Origin: Gonocerus acuteangulatus | Taxonomy: Eukaryota > Arthropoda > Insecta > Hemiptera > Coreidae | Assembly (NCBI GenBank): GCA_946811695.1 | Contig: OX328124.1 | Span: 28,291,448 to 28,355,447, forward strand | Direction of reading: 5' to 3' | DNA length: 64,000 nt | Part shown: in pieces, positions 31,561 through 41,022 of the stretch | How the letters are laid out: the number at the start of each line of letters is the position of its first letter | How positions within the stretch are numbered: position 1 is the stretch's first letter | The notes under the pieces: model-generated | What the model was told of the DNA's origin: nothing | Seen by the model: the letters and a program-made list of their open reading frames with translations, nothing else | Database searches by the model: none | Position numbers and translations under genes: made by a program

Positions 31561-31592
31561 CTGAAGACTTAAATTTACTAATTACAGAAAAT
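31501..31592. repeat. 36-bp inverted repeat at the LINE 5' junction
   Basis: 31501-31536 and 31557-31592 are reverse complements with two mismatches, around a 20-base spacer. One arm is LINE coding sequence, the other lies just outside the open frame, a pattern expected from inversion or fold-back priming when a truncated LINE copy integrates. Confidence 0.85.
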
Positions 31593-31727
31593 ATCAACCT
31601 TAGTATAGATAAATATACAAGTTAAAATTCATAGTTAGCTCTTATTGTTCATTTGAGCCATATTTAAATTACAAAACAATTTATTGAGCAAAAAAACTAT
31701 ATTTATTTATTATTATTTTTTCCTTTT

Positions 31728-31883
31728 AGCGCGGTTCCTCCCTCCCCCATAGGGAGGAACCCCGCTTATAAGGTTGATACAATGAAACAATCCGGAAGTG
31801 CCGACTAGAAAATTTTGCGTTTCAGAACCCCTAGAGACCGAAAATGATGGTGGTTCAAATTTGTATATATATATATATGTATA

Positions 31884-31945
<62 letters not shown>

Positions 31946-33300
31946 TTTGTCTGTTCGCTCTCTAGCTCGAAGACGAATGGTCCGATTTTGATGAAATTTG
32001 GTACAAAAATCCGTCGTCCAATTTGAAAGGTCAAGTTCGTTAACCAGCGAAATCCGCCTACCGGAAGATGGCGTTTGGGGCGAAATTCGCGCAAAAAAAA
32101 TCGTAACGCTTACGTTTTTGAGTTCATAAGCTTCTAAGTACTCGTTTTATATGATTCCTGGGCTAGGAAAACGAATGAAACCATTTTCAAGGCGATAGCT
32201 TTAACCGTTTTTGAGAAAATTGGAAAAATATTTTTTGAATACCGTTTTTAGTTTGGGTACTTAGAATCATGGGATTCAGTTGAAACTTTATCTGCATGTT
32301 CTACTTTCATTAAAACTAATATGTTGAAAGTTTTGTTACGTTTGGAGTTAAGGAAGGGTTAGAATAAAATATTTTATGAACAGACATGAAAAGTTTTGGG
32401 AAGTTCGTATACTTTCATTAATATCTCGAACACGGTTGGGAAATCGTGGTAAGTGGATAGAAACTATTTGAAAGCTTACTAAATTCTCTACAAAAAAGAT
32501 TCTAAAACTATTTTTGATTAGGTTATGTCAATCGGAGAAATAAGTGCTTAAAACTTCAAATACGTCTGTTTTGTTCTTATGAACGGGTTTTTGTCGTTCT
32601 TGTTGTAATTTTTGTCTCTTTCCCTTCGTTTTTTATTGCTTTTTAGTTTTGTAATTTCTTATGTTGCGAAAATTTTGTGTGTAAAACAGGATATGAAAAA
32701 TGAGGCCAATTTTCTGTTGCTAGAAATAATATAAATTTTGGGAACTTTCTTTAATATCTCGAAAACTGTTGAGAATTTTGGTAAACGGAAGAATACCATT
32801 AGAAAGCTTATTAAATGCTCTACATAAAAGGTTCTAATGAAAGTTTTGATTAGGCGATGTCAATCGGAGAAATAAGAGCTTAAAGCTTTAAAGTAATTGA
32901 TTTCGCTTATTCAAAGTGTTCTTTTCGCCTGTATTTTATTCCTTGTTATTTTTTAATTGCTTATAGTTGGATAATGTATTCGAAAATAAAACAGGTTAAG
33001 TAAAATAACAAAAACAATTTATTGTTAGAAATATAGATTTCCAAGATTCCAAGACCTTGCAACTAGCGGGACGGTTTCTTGTGTTGCCGACCCTTCCAGG
33101 TCAGATTGTAAATCCTACCTTTCAAGACTGGTGGAACCAAAATATAACTGTCAGGGTTCGGTCACTGCTACTTAATAAAACTACATTTTATCGTAAAAAT
33201 GGTTTTATTGTGCCGACGTTTCGGCTTGAACTTCAAGCCTTCATCAGGGCTGTAAATACAAGTAGGACATATTTAACACTAATATATGCACATATCTATG

Positions 33301-33342
<42 letters not shown>

Positions 33343-33607
33343 TAATATATATATATTTATATATATGCATATACACATACACATATACACGCACACATAT
33401 GTACATATATATGCCCACATACCTACACATATGGGGTATGTATTATTAAGTAGCAGTGACCTAACCCGGACAATCCCTACCTTGCATCATCAACGGTCAA
33501 CGATCTCCTCTCAACAAAATAATAACTGCTTCTATTTTAATCTTTCGAAATTAGACTAGGGATAAGAACGGAACCGCGCTAAGATGAGGCAGTTCCTGCG
33601 AGTCGGA
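31728..33607 (-). mobile_element. GCGCGG-family element, 1.9 kb, with Penelope-like insert
   Basis: It opens AGCGCGGTTCCTCCCTCC after CTTTT and closes GCGAGTCGGACTTTTT. A GC-rich hairpin lies at its start (GGTTCCTCCCTCCCC...AGGGAGGAACC). It contains a (TA)n tract (31864-31945) and imperfect internal repeats (32395-32570 resembles 32745-32885: 'aatatctcga-aac-ggttg', 'gattagg-atgtcaatcggagaaataag'). A Penelope-like fragment occupies about 33050-33520. CTTTT at both flanks may be a 5-bp target duplication. Confidence 0.75.
33212..33250 (-). ncRNA. Hammerhead-ribozyme-like motif in a Penelope-like fragment
   Basis: Read on the minus strand: GCC, CTGATGA, a 7-bp stem (GGCTTGA-AGT-TCAAGCC), GAAAC, GTC, GGC. 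CTGATGA and GAAA are the hammerhead core and GTC is a normal cleavage triplet. Stem III is reduced to about two pairs and stem I starts with GCC/GGC, as described for the minimal hammerheads of Penelope-like retroelements. One extra A lies between CTGATGA and stem II, a departure from the textbook core. Confidence 0.65.
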
Positions 33608-33780
33608 CTTTTTACATACATTTTGGAATTTTGAAATATTAACAAAATATTTAAACCTGTTTAATTCAGAATTTCTCTTCTTCTTCGTTTGTCTATTGTA
33701 ATTTCTTTCAGGGGTATCTCTTCTAAAATTCCAGCAGTGGTCCGCGAGCATTAATACATTCCATCGACCCTTCTATCTTT
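33608..33780 (-). pseudogene. Fragment of a transposon-associated protein ('MLADHCWNFRRDTPE')
   Basis: The minus strand reads MLADHCWNFRRDTPERN. The related copy at 49430-49987 has this block at its 3' end, and the fragment at 36319-36565 carries the preceding part, separated from this one by the element at 33781-36318. I recognise the family only as a repeat-associated protein common in invertebrate gene predictions. Confidence 0.6.
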
Positions 33781-33941
33781 TAGCGCGGTTCCTCCCTCCC
33801 CCATAGGGAGGAACCCCGCTTATAAGGTTGATACAATGAAACAATCCGGAAGTGCCGACTAGAAAATTTTGCGTTTCAGAACCCCTAGAAACCGAAAATA
33901 ACGGTGGTTCAAATTTGTATATATATATATATATATGTATA

Positions 33942-34014
<73 letters not shown>

Positions 34015-36318
34015 CTGTTCGCTCTCTAAATAGAAGACGAATGGTCCGATTTTGATGAAATTTGGTACAAAAATCTGTCGTCCAATTTGAAAGGTCAAGT
34101 TCGTTAACCAGCAAAATTCGCCCACTGGAAGATGGCGTTTGGGGCGAAATTCGCGCAGAAAAAATCGTAACGCTTACGTTTTTGAGTTCATAAGCTTGTA
34201 AGTACTCGTTTTATAGGCTTCTTGGGCTAGAAAAACGAATGAAACCATTTTCAAGGCGATAGCTTTAACCGTTGTCGAGAAAATTGGAAAAATAGTTTTT
34301 GAATACCGTTTTTGGTTTGGGTACTTAGAATCAAGGGATTCAGTTGAAACATTTACTGCATGTTCTACATTCATTAAAACTAATATGTTGAAATTTTGGT
34401 TGCGTTTGGAGTTAAGGAAGGGTTAGAATAAAATATTTTATTAACAGGCATAAAAAAGTTTTGGTAACTTTGTATACTTTCCTTAATATCTCGAAAAAGG
34501 TTGAGAATTTGGGAAACGGAAGAATACCATTAGAAAGCTTACTAAATGCTCTACAAAAAAGGTTCTAATAAAAGTTTTGATTAGGCGATGTCAATCGGAG
34601 AAATACCGTATGAAATGTCAGTTTTGGATTTGTCGATTTCCTTCAAATGTCTTGAAACTGTCGAGGCTCCTACTCCGAGTTCTTTGGCATATTCCCTAGT
34701 GTTTTTAATTGCTTATAGTAGTCAAATGTATTTGTCAATGAAACAGGATACGTATAATTAGAATCAATATTTTGTTTGTTAGAATTCGAAGATGCCGTAT
34801 GAATATCTAGATGTGACAGTACTGGTGTTGATTTCGTTCTTTAGAATTACTCTTGGTATTCCCTATTTTCATCTGTTACCCATAGTTTTTTATTGTTAGT
34901 AGATTTTTCTTATTGATTATAGAATATTAATCTATTTGGCTATAAAACAGGATACGTAAAATTAGTGACAATATTTCGGAGATTTCTGAGCGAAATACGT
35001 TTAAGATTTTCTACCACCACGAACGGCTTTTTTCCTCTATTTTTATCCACTAGATAGGCTTTATTTTGCATATTATTCTATATAAGTTTTATTCAGCAGG
35101 GGATTCTGATGAAATGTCGTGTTTTTGCTGTGGATTTTAAATACGATGTATCTAAGATTGGATAACATTAGCGAGTCTACATAATTAAGAACCGACGACG
35201 GAGGATTACTTCTTGCTATGATTTAGTCTACATACGTATATTAAGTCCTAAATCCAATCCTCCTAAAGTTCAATGCCCGTAGAAACCAGGGGGCCACAGG
35301 AAATTTACCTGCTAAGAGTTAATCCTCAAGAGCTGTAAATATACCCCAGGTATCTGCCGAGACAAATTCAAAGCCTAGGCGGAGAGCACCCCAAAAACTC
35401 AGATCCAAACATAAGGTTATATACTAAATATTGATAAAGACTACTTAGTTGTAAACCGATTCATCAATTAGCAATCAATAGTTTTCAACAAAGGTTATAT
35501 ACTAAATATTGATAAAAAGTATTTAATTAGAAAATAAAAAACAATATTCCACAAGACTTGTTTTTGGTCCATTTGTGTCTACTCCATAGACTTAATTAGG
35601 TATATTATTCTATTGTAGTTGGGCAACTAAACTTTGTTTTATTTTGTTAAATAAAGTTTTTTTTTTCTTGATTTGTTATTCGTCAAGACTTTTATTTGTC
35701 CTTGTGTATTTACTAGATAGGTTTTATTCAACATATTATTCTATATAGGCTATATTAGGCTGGGTATTCTACTCAATCTTGTGTACTTCTTCTTGATCCT
35801 TCTGTACATGGGCGTATATAAAAACAATTTCGGGGGGGGGGGGGCTGAGACCATTTCCAGGGTATGGAATACTAAATATTTAGAGCTTGGAATAGTTTTA
35901 GGCAACTAAAACGCTATTACACGTAAAATAAAATATGTTTTATGAACTAAGTGATCTTATTTAATTTATTTTTAAGGGTTTTACGAGAAGTTTTTATCAT
36001 CAATTCAAAATTTCGGGAGGGGCTGCAGTCCCCTCAGCCTCTAGAAAGGCTTTATTAGGCATATTTTGTATTGATTTATAGAGCTTTGCTTTAGAATGAG
36101 AGCCAGATTCTGTAATTTCCGCTTCTGTGTAAAAGTTAGCTACTGTCGGTGTCCCTGACGCCTTAATATCACTTTTATTCGAGATGTTCGAGAGGATTTT
36201 GACAATTTTCACAAGATATATAAAAAAAATAAGTTTATTTTTTTTCTAAGCTTATCAAATGGCACTAGGGACATGAACGGAACCGCGCTAAGATGCTGCA
36301 GTTCCTGCGAGTCGGACT
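33781..36318 (-). mobile_element. GCGCGG-family element, 2.5 kb, inserted in a gene remnant
   Basis: The first ~240 bases are nearly identical to the copy at 31728. It closes GCGAGTCGGACTTTTT at 36318. It splits the sequence that is continuous at 49540-49600 ('cattccatcgaccct...ccattgtcgagatatc'), giving a filled and an approximate empty site. Internal (TA)n at 33919-34010; a MITE is nested at 35808-36040. Confidence 0.75.
35808..36040. mobile_element. GGGCGTATATA MITE, nested copy
   Basis: 'catgggcgtatataaaaacaatttcgggg' opens it and 'aatttcgggaggggctgcagtcccc' closes it. The shared middle 'gtatggaatactaa' and 'aactaagtgatcttatttaattta' identify the family. The right terminal repeat is lost. 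Confidence 0.68.
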
Positions 36319-36800
36319 TTTTACCATTGTCGAGATATCTTGGTGGAATCGTTAACATGTTCGCCAATAACGTCACCGCAGTTAGAAGGAAAAATCAAGA
36401 TGAGAACGAAGAAAATTAATTTTTAGGGACATATTGCAACCCAACTGTTGATACTTTTAAAAGAGATTGTTCACAAGTTCAACTTAATATTCATTTCTCT
36501 TATTTCCCCCAAAAAACCATGAACGACTGCTCCAAAAGATTCACATGCTTCTTTTTCAATAGGAATTATCATCATTGATGTGGTAAATCTATCACGCTCC
36601 CTGTATTATATTAACAAGATACTGAAAGTCAAATTTTATATATTAGGTATATTTTCAAAATAAGAGCTAATTAATAAAATATATTCGTGTATTTTTATCC
36701 AGTATAATATATTTTTATACAGCTTTGGGATTAAGCTGTATAAAAAAATATTATTCAATTGAAAGGCACACAAAAAATTAAATTTTGTAGACCAGTGTCA
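36319..36800 (-). pseudogene. Second fragment of the transposon-associated protein, plus repeat
   Basis: 36319-36565 matches 49590-49810 on the minus strand (the 'cattgtcgagatatcttggtgg' to 'catgcttctttttcaa' segment) with stops and frameshifts. From 36640 to 36800 there is an inverted match to 48670-49330 ('attaggtatattttcaaaataagagctaatt', 'ttaaattttgtagaccagtg'). Confidence 0.6.
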
Positions 36801-37194
36801 TTTATCATGCACGTTTTACGGGAAAACACTTAATTATTCTTATTGAATGAACGGTCATTAATCAATTGAAGGGGTCGGGGCAAAAACTGCTAAGCAACAT
36901 TTTCAACAAAAGTTAACTGTAGCTGCTGTATGTTGGATATTATGTGGGACTATCAGTTGAAATGGTTAAGGGCAACAAGATTAAGTAGCATACAGAGCGC
37001 ATTGTTGTCATATCTTAGTAGCATCATCATAGACTTATCAGTCCCGCATAATATCCAACATATTAAGTTTTGTTAAAAATGTTGCTTGGCACAATTTTGC
37101 CACGACCCCTTCAATTGCGGAAAAGTATCCCACCGAACAAGTAGTCGCTTACTTATATTTAATAAATTCTAATAATAAAGAAAGCTGGGAATAG
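36801..37194. other. Non-coding spacer with an inverted repeat
   Basis: 'gaaggggtcggggcaaaaactgctaagcaacattttcaacaaaa' (36868) is answered by 'ttttgttaaaaatgttgcttggcacaattttgccacgaccccttc' (37069), and 'atgttggatattatgtgggact' by 'agtcccgcataatatccaacat' (37041): a fold-back of about 100 bp per arm with termini AATTGAAGGGGTCG/CGACCCCTTCAATT. Confidence 0.7.
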
Positions 37195-37680
37195 ATTTAA
37201 CTAGATTTACAATAGATTTGCCATATCATATCTGAACTTATTTTATCGTAATCAGCACCTTTCCAAGAAAACACATGCCTCCTTTCTTTGTCCTGGGCAA
37301 AGGCTTCGACGGCAGCATACAAGTATTCATCGTAGTGTTTGTTCTTTATTACGAAGTCATTTCCGTCATTGAGTGGAGTCAGGATCCATTCCCCTTGGTC
37401 ACCCGTCGGTGTGCCTGGTATCCATGTATACACGCTTCTTCTGTCTTTATCGCAGTCATAAGAATTCTCTGCGGCAAACAGATACTCATTGTAAACGTTA
37501 TTCTTTATTGTGAAATGTTCACCATTGAAGATTGGGCTGAAATTCCAGTAGCTCTCAACCATGTCCCTCTCTTAATCCATGTGAATACCTTGCTTCTCTC
37601 TGAATCCTCGGTGTAGGAGTAATTTGGCGAGAACAGATATTCGTTCACATCTTTACTCTTCCTTGCTGCCCCTTCAGCTG
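37195..37680 (-). pseudogene. Secreted RRRVFTW-repeat gene, 3' fragment with a frameshift
   Basis: On the minus strand the C-terminal three-repeat region is readable in two frames. One gives DVNEYLFSPNYSYTEDSERSKVFTW up to about 37568. The next continues MVESYWNFSPIF..., NVYNEYLFAAENSYDCDKDRRSVYTW and HYDEYLYAAVEAFAQDKERRHVFSW, ending MIWQIYCKSS. A single missing base near 37563-37570 explains the break. The helical N-terminal part is absent, replaced upstream by a tRNA-like repeat. It is clearly more divergent from the two intact genes than they are from each other. Confidence 0.82.
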
Positions 37681-37733
37681 GCCAAATACTCAGGCCTTCA
37701 ACAAGCTTCCCAGAACCTACTGCCAGCTCTCTC

Positions 37734-37800
37734 TCTGGTCTAGTGGATGAGTGAAGGACTCCCGATCCAGACGTCGGCGGTTCGACTCCCCACACCGAGA
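37734..37800 (+). repeat. tRNA-like SINE head
   Basis: CTCTGGTCTAGTGGATGAG (A-box) and GGCGGTTCGACTCCCC (B-box) are about 40 bases apart, followed by a T-rich stretch. It is probably a SINE head rather than a working tRNA gene, since the acceptor ends pair poorly. Confidence 0.5.
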
Positions 37801-37858
37801 CTTATGTTTTTTTTAAATTTTTTATTTTTCCTCGGCCTTCTAATCAATCACAGCAATT

Positions 37859-38269
37859 ATGGGAGGAAAAAGAAAATCAAACAATAGAAGGCATCACTCT
37901 CAGGAGAATTCACCCATAAACTCACCTCAAAAGAAAAAAACCTTTATTAAGCGATCTATGTCACAGACATCGCTCGCGTCATCAACATCTTCTCGAGCAA
38001 CTTTTATAGATACCCCATCCCTCTCAAAAGAAGCTCCATTTCTGAAGCCAAGAAATCCTTCCAAAAAATTAAATATGGACACAAACGCTAAAGTGGAAAC
38101 GTCACAATCAACATTAGTTCCGAAGCCACCGCCTATTGTTGTAAGAAACATCACAGACTTTAAAAAATTCTGTCAAAAAATCTGGTTGTTTATCAACAAT
38201 CAAAACTGTATGTACCTAGCTTCAGAGCTTGTACACCAGGGAGCACTTGTGTCACTCTTCCTTCCTTAA
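37859..38269 (+). CDS. Gag-like (ORF1) fragment of a non-LTR retrotransposon
   Basis: 136 codons from an ATG. The first ~90 residues are basic and Ser/Thr/Lys-rich (GGKRKSNNRRHH, SPQKKKTFIKR). The end reads PPPIVVRNITDFKKFCQKI, reminiscent of the 'PPPI-V-G--NF' region before the RNA-binding part of Jockey-type ORF1 proteins. Zinc knuckles are missing because the frame runs into the inverted repeat shared with 29264-29548. Probably a truncated copy; family assignment is by pattern only. Confidence 0.5.
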   Translation: MGGKRKSNNRRHHSQENSPINSPQKKKTFIKRSMSQTSLASSTSSRATFIDTPSLSKEAPFLKPRNPSKKLNMDTNAKVETSQSTLVPKPPPIVVRNITDFKKFCQKIWLFINNQNCMYLASELVHQGALVSLFLP

Positions 38270-38470
38270 TGATATGCTCTCTAGATAGGCAAGAGTGACA
38301 ATTTTCAGTTGAGTTTTTTTTTTAGTTGTGTCACTTTAGAAATACTAGTGTGATATATCGTGCAATCTTGAGAGAATAGATAAGTTCTTCCAGTCACAGT
38401 TTGGGAGGTCCCATGATCGCGATGAGATTAGTCATGGGTACAGCACTTGCATCTTCCATCTGGGACCAGA
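38190..38470. repeat. Inverted partner of 29264-29548
   Basis: 'ggttgtttatcaacaatcaaaactgt' to 'catcttccatctgggacc' is the complement of the earlier segment with only a few differences. Confidence 0.85.
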
Positions 38471-39400
38471 AAGAAAAATATAACAATTAACAAATTAATA
38501 AGGAATGGAAGTCTTCTGATCGAAGCTTCTAACGTAAAAGTGCAGAAAACTATCACGGACATTATGTAGGTATTTTCAGCCTCTTATGAAAAATTAAACC
38601 CATGCAAGGGAATAATCTAACAACTGGACTAAGATGAATCCCCGGAAAAAAAGTCTCTAAGAATTAAAGGTTAAAAATATATACGAATTAAAAAAAAATA
38701 TTAAAAACTAATGGGAGATTCGTATAAACTAACTCGGGATATAAACAGTGCATTTAATGTTTTCAATGACATTCCATTTAAAACTTTTAAAGCGGAAAGG
38801 GGGGGGGGCAATAGAACATGTAATACATCTTCCCCTACCTGCGTGAAATGTAGAATTAGTTAGCGTAGAATGTGATTAGTTGAGAATGTCCGAGATTTCT
38901 TGAAGAAAGGAAAAGAAATGTGATTCAATTCACAGAGAAATTTCTATACCACATTACAAAACAAATTTATTAGGATACAGAATCATCAACATTCATCCGA
39001 TCTTATGGAATTGTAGTTCGAAGTATTAGGTCTTTATTATAAAACTCAAATAATGAAAAAAGAACAACATGTAGAACAGACAATATTTACACTCAGCCAT
39101 TAGAACCAGCAGATAGCGTTATCAGCATGGCTGATAAGAAACCAGATAAGCCTGCGCACACTGGCAAATCTTCTCTATTAAAAAACCTCTTCACTTTCTC
39201 CCACCACTCCACAATTAGGGCTCCTTCCCGTTCCCTGGGTATACGTAACTTACATGGGCGTATATAGAGAATAATTTCGGGAGGGGCTGGGAAAATTTCG
39301 GGGGGGGGGGGGGGGGGGGAATACTAACAATTCAGGGGTCTTTTTGCGAAGACCACAACCAGTTACTTTTGAAGTAGCAGTAGTGATTGTATCAGTGATT
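38471..39400. other. Non-coding sequence with MITE remnant
   Basis: No gene recognised. G runs lie at 38801 and 39300-39319. At 39253 a GGGCGTATATA MITE start ('catgggcgtatatagagaataatttcggg') is truncated into the G run. Confidence 0.55.
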
Positions 39401-39402
39401 TA

Positions 39403-39510
39403 GCGCATGCGCATAACTCCTTTACCTTCCTATTGGAGGATTCCAATGAGCAATTGTATTGGCTCTTGTTGGGAGTAACCTTGTATTGGGTCTTGTAAAG
39501 TAACCTTCAA
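39403..39510 (+). promoter_or_regulatory. Candidate TATA-less promoter of the asparaginase gene
   Basis: GCGCATGCGC (39403-39412) is the core of an NRF-1-type site. It is followed within 80 bases by four CCAAT/ATTGG boxes (39432, 39443, 39458, 39485) and short repeats ending in GTAACC that could serve as splice donors. It lies 1.3-1.4 kb upstream of the acceptor at 40799, so a 5' UTR exon spliced to coding exon 1 is plausible. No transcript evidence is available. Confidence 0.4.
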
Positions 39511-40799
39511 CAGTGAATTAGCTTTTGTTTATGAAAAAGCTCTGCTTATGTTAGTGAGAAAAAAGTGGGTCTCCACACATAATCCTAAAATGAAGTGTAT
39601 TTTAATTTAATTGAGAAAATAATTTATTTGAAAGAAATGTATTCTTTCATATTATAACCGAAGTCAATCAATATATGCTTTATACTAAAGAATTTGATCA
39701 CTTTTCGAATAAAACAGTGCTTCTATATACATATATCATTCCTTGTAAGTAGATTCTTTCAAATATGTATGTGAATAAGAAAAATTCCACTTTTGAATGG
39801 AAGAAGATTAATTTACAGCATCGAAAAATGGCATACAATACACATATAACCCTTGAAAAGGAAAGTCCTAAAATGTTTATATTTAGAGTTCTATAATCAA
39901 CTGGTAGTAAAATGCTTTTAATAAATATGAATACAATTCTCCTCCACAAATGTTCAACTTATTTTAGAAAGCATGTAAGTAGTTAAATTAAACAAATGAT
40001 TTAGTTGAAAAATAAATTGTATAATAAAATAAAATAAGCAATTGGGTTAATTGAACCTTAAACAATTATATTATTTGTGTATAAATAAATTTGATATACT
40101 GAAGTGCTCATGAGAGAGAAATTGTTTTATCTTGCAATTAAACAATCCAATCTTGTTGTGTTTGTTCTTTTCTTTTGCTACTTTTTGGTTTAAAGATTCA
40201 TAAAATTTATGTTTCTTGATGTAACTCAAAAGAAGAAAGCTTTTAGGAATCGGTGTAAGTATGCTTAAGGCTTGACAAGTATCCTGAATTGCTTCTTTTG
40301 CTTAAGTTTTACATTTATTTTTAAAAAGGCTAACCACATTCATGTATATAAGGAAAAGAAAATGCAATTTCTTAGTAGTTTCTTTGATTTATTATATTCA
40401 GACATGTATGATTTGATAAGAAATTTCATTAGCTCAATTTGAACAAGAAAATACAAATATTTACTCTAGATTGTTCTGTCATCCATCTTGCTTGAAATAA
40501 AGTCAAGATTAGCTCTTGTGGTTGCCGTCTAAAATATTTAGTCTTTCTCTGTTATCAGTGGCTACCCCAAACATTTAAAATTTTCTACATTTAACTTTTG
40601 GATTGTCTAATAAATCCCTTCTTTTAACCCAAAGTAATTCTGAGGTATGTTGTTTTCCTGGTTTTTATCAACCAGCCTTTAAAATGCCTAGATACATTTT
40701 TCACATTATTATTATACTTTTATATATTCATTTGGATATATGATTGTATGGTTATTGGAATATGGAGTTTACTTATTAATGTTTATAATTGCTTTACAG
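39511..40799 (+). other. Likely 5' UTR intron of the asparaginase gene
   Basis: AT-rich and free of recognised repeats, unusual for this window. It ends in a good acceptor ('ataattgctttacag', AG at 40798-40799). Confidence 0.45.
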
Positions 40800-40826
40800 T
40801 GTTGCACTGCAATTGTAAAGGGAGCT

Positions 40827-41022
40827 ATGTCGCCTGTTAAACCAGTCCTGGTAGTACATGGAGGAGCTGGTTCTATTCCTGATTCGAGGGTACAAGGGAA
40901 GTTTGATGGAGTGAAAAAGGCAGCCATTGTAGGAAATGATGTTTTAAGAAAGACAGGAAATGTCCTCGACGCTATTGAAGCCGCTATACACATTATGGAA
41001 GATGAACCTGCTTTTAATGCTG
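40827..41022 (+). CDS. ASRGL1-like: Asparaginase copy B, exon 1
   Basis: The exon begins at 40800 after TTTACAG, with 27 bases of leader before ATG. It encodes [13 protein letters not shown] and [19 protein letters not shown], both hallmark segments of the family, and ends at a GTAATA donor. Confidence 0.9.

Noticed and set aside
37859..38269. Host nuclear protein because of its basic N-terminus
   Set aside because: The C-terminal half runs into retroelement sequence present in inverted copy at 29264-29548, so a gag-like origin is more likely.
40740..40826. Upstream in-frame ATG giving a hydrophobic leader on the asparaginase
   Set aside because: A strong acceptor (GCTTTACAG at 40791-40799) interrupts this stretch, and the family starts close to VVHGGAG without a signal peptide. 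It remains possible only if the acceptor is not used.
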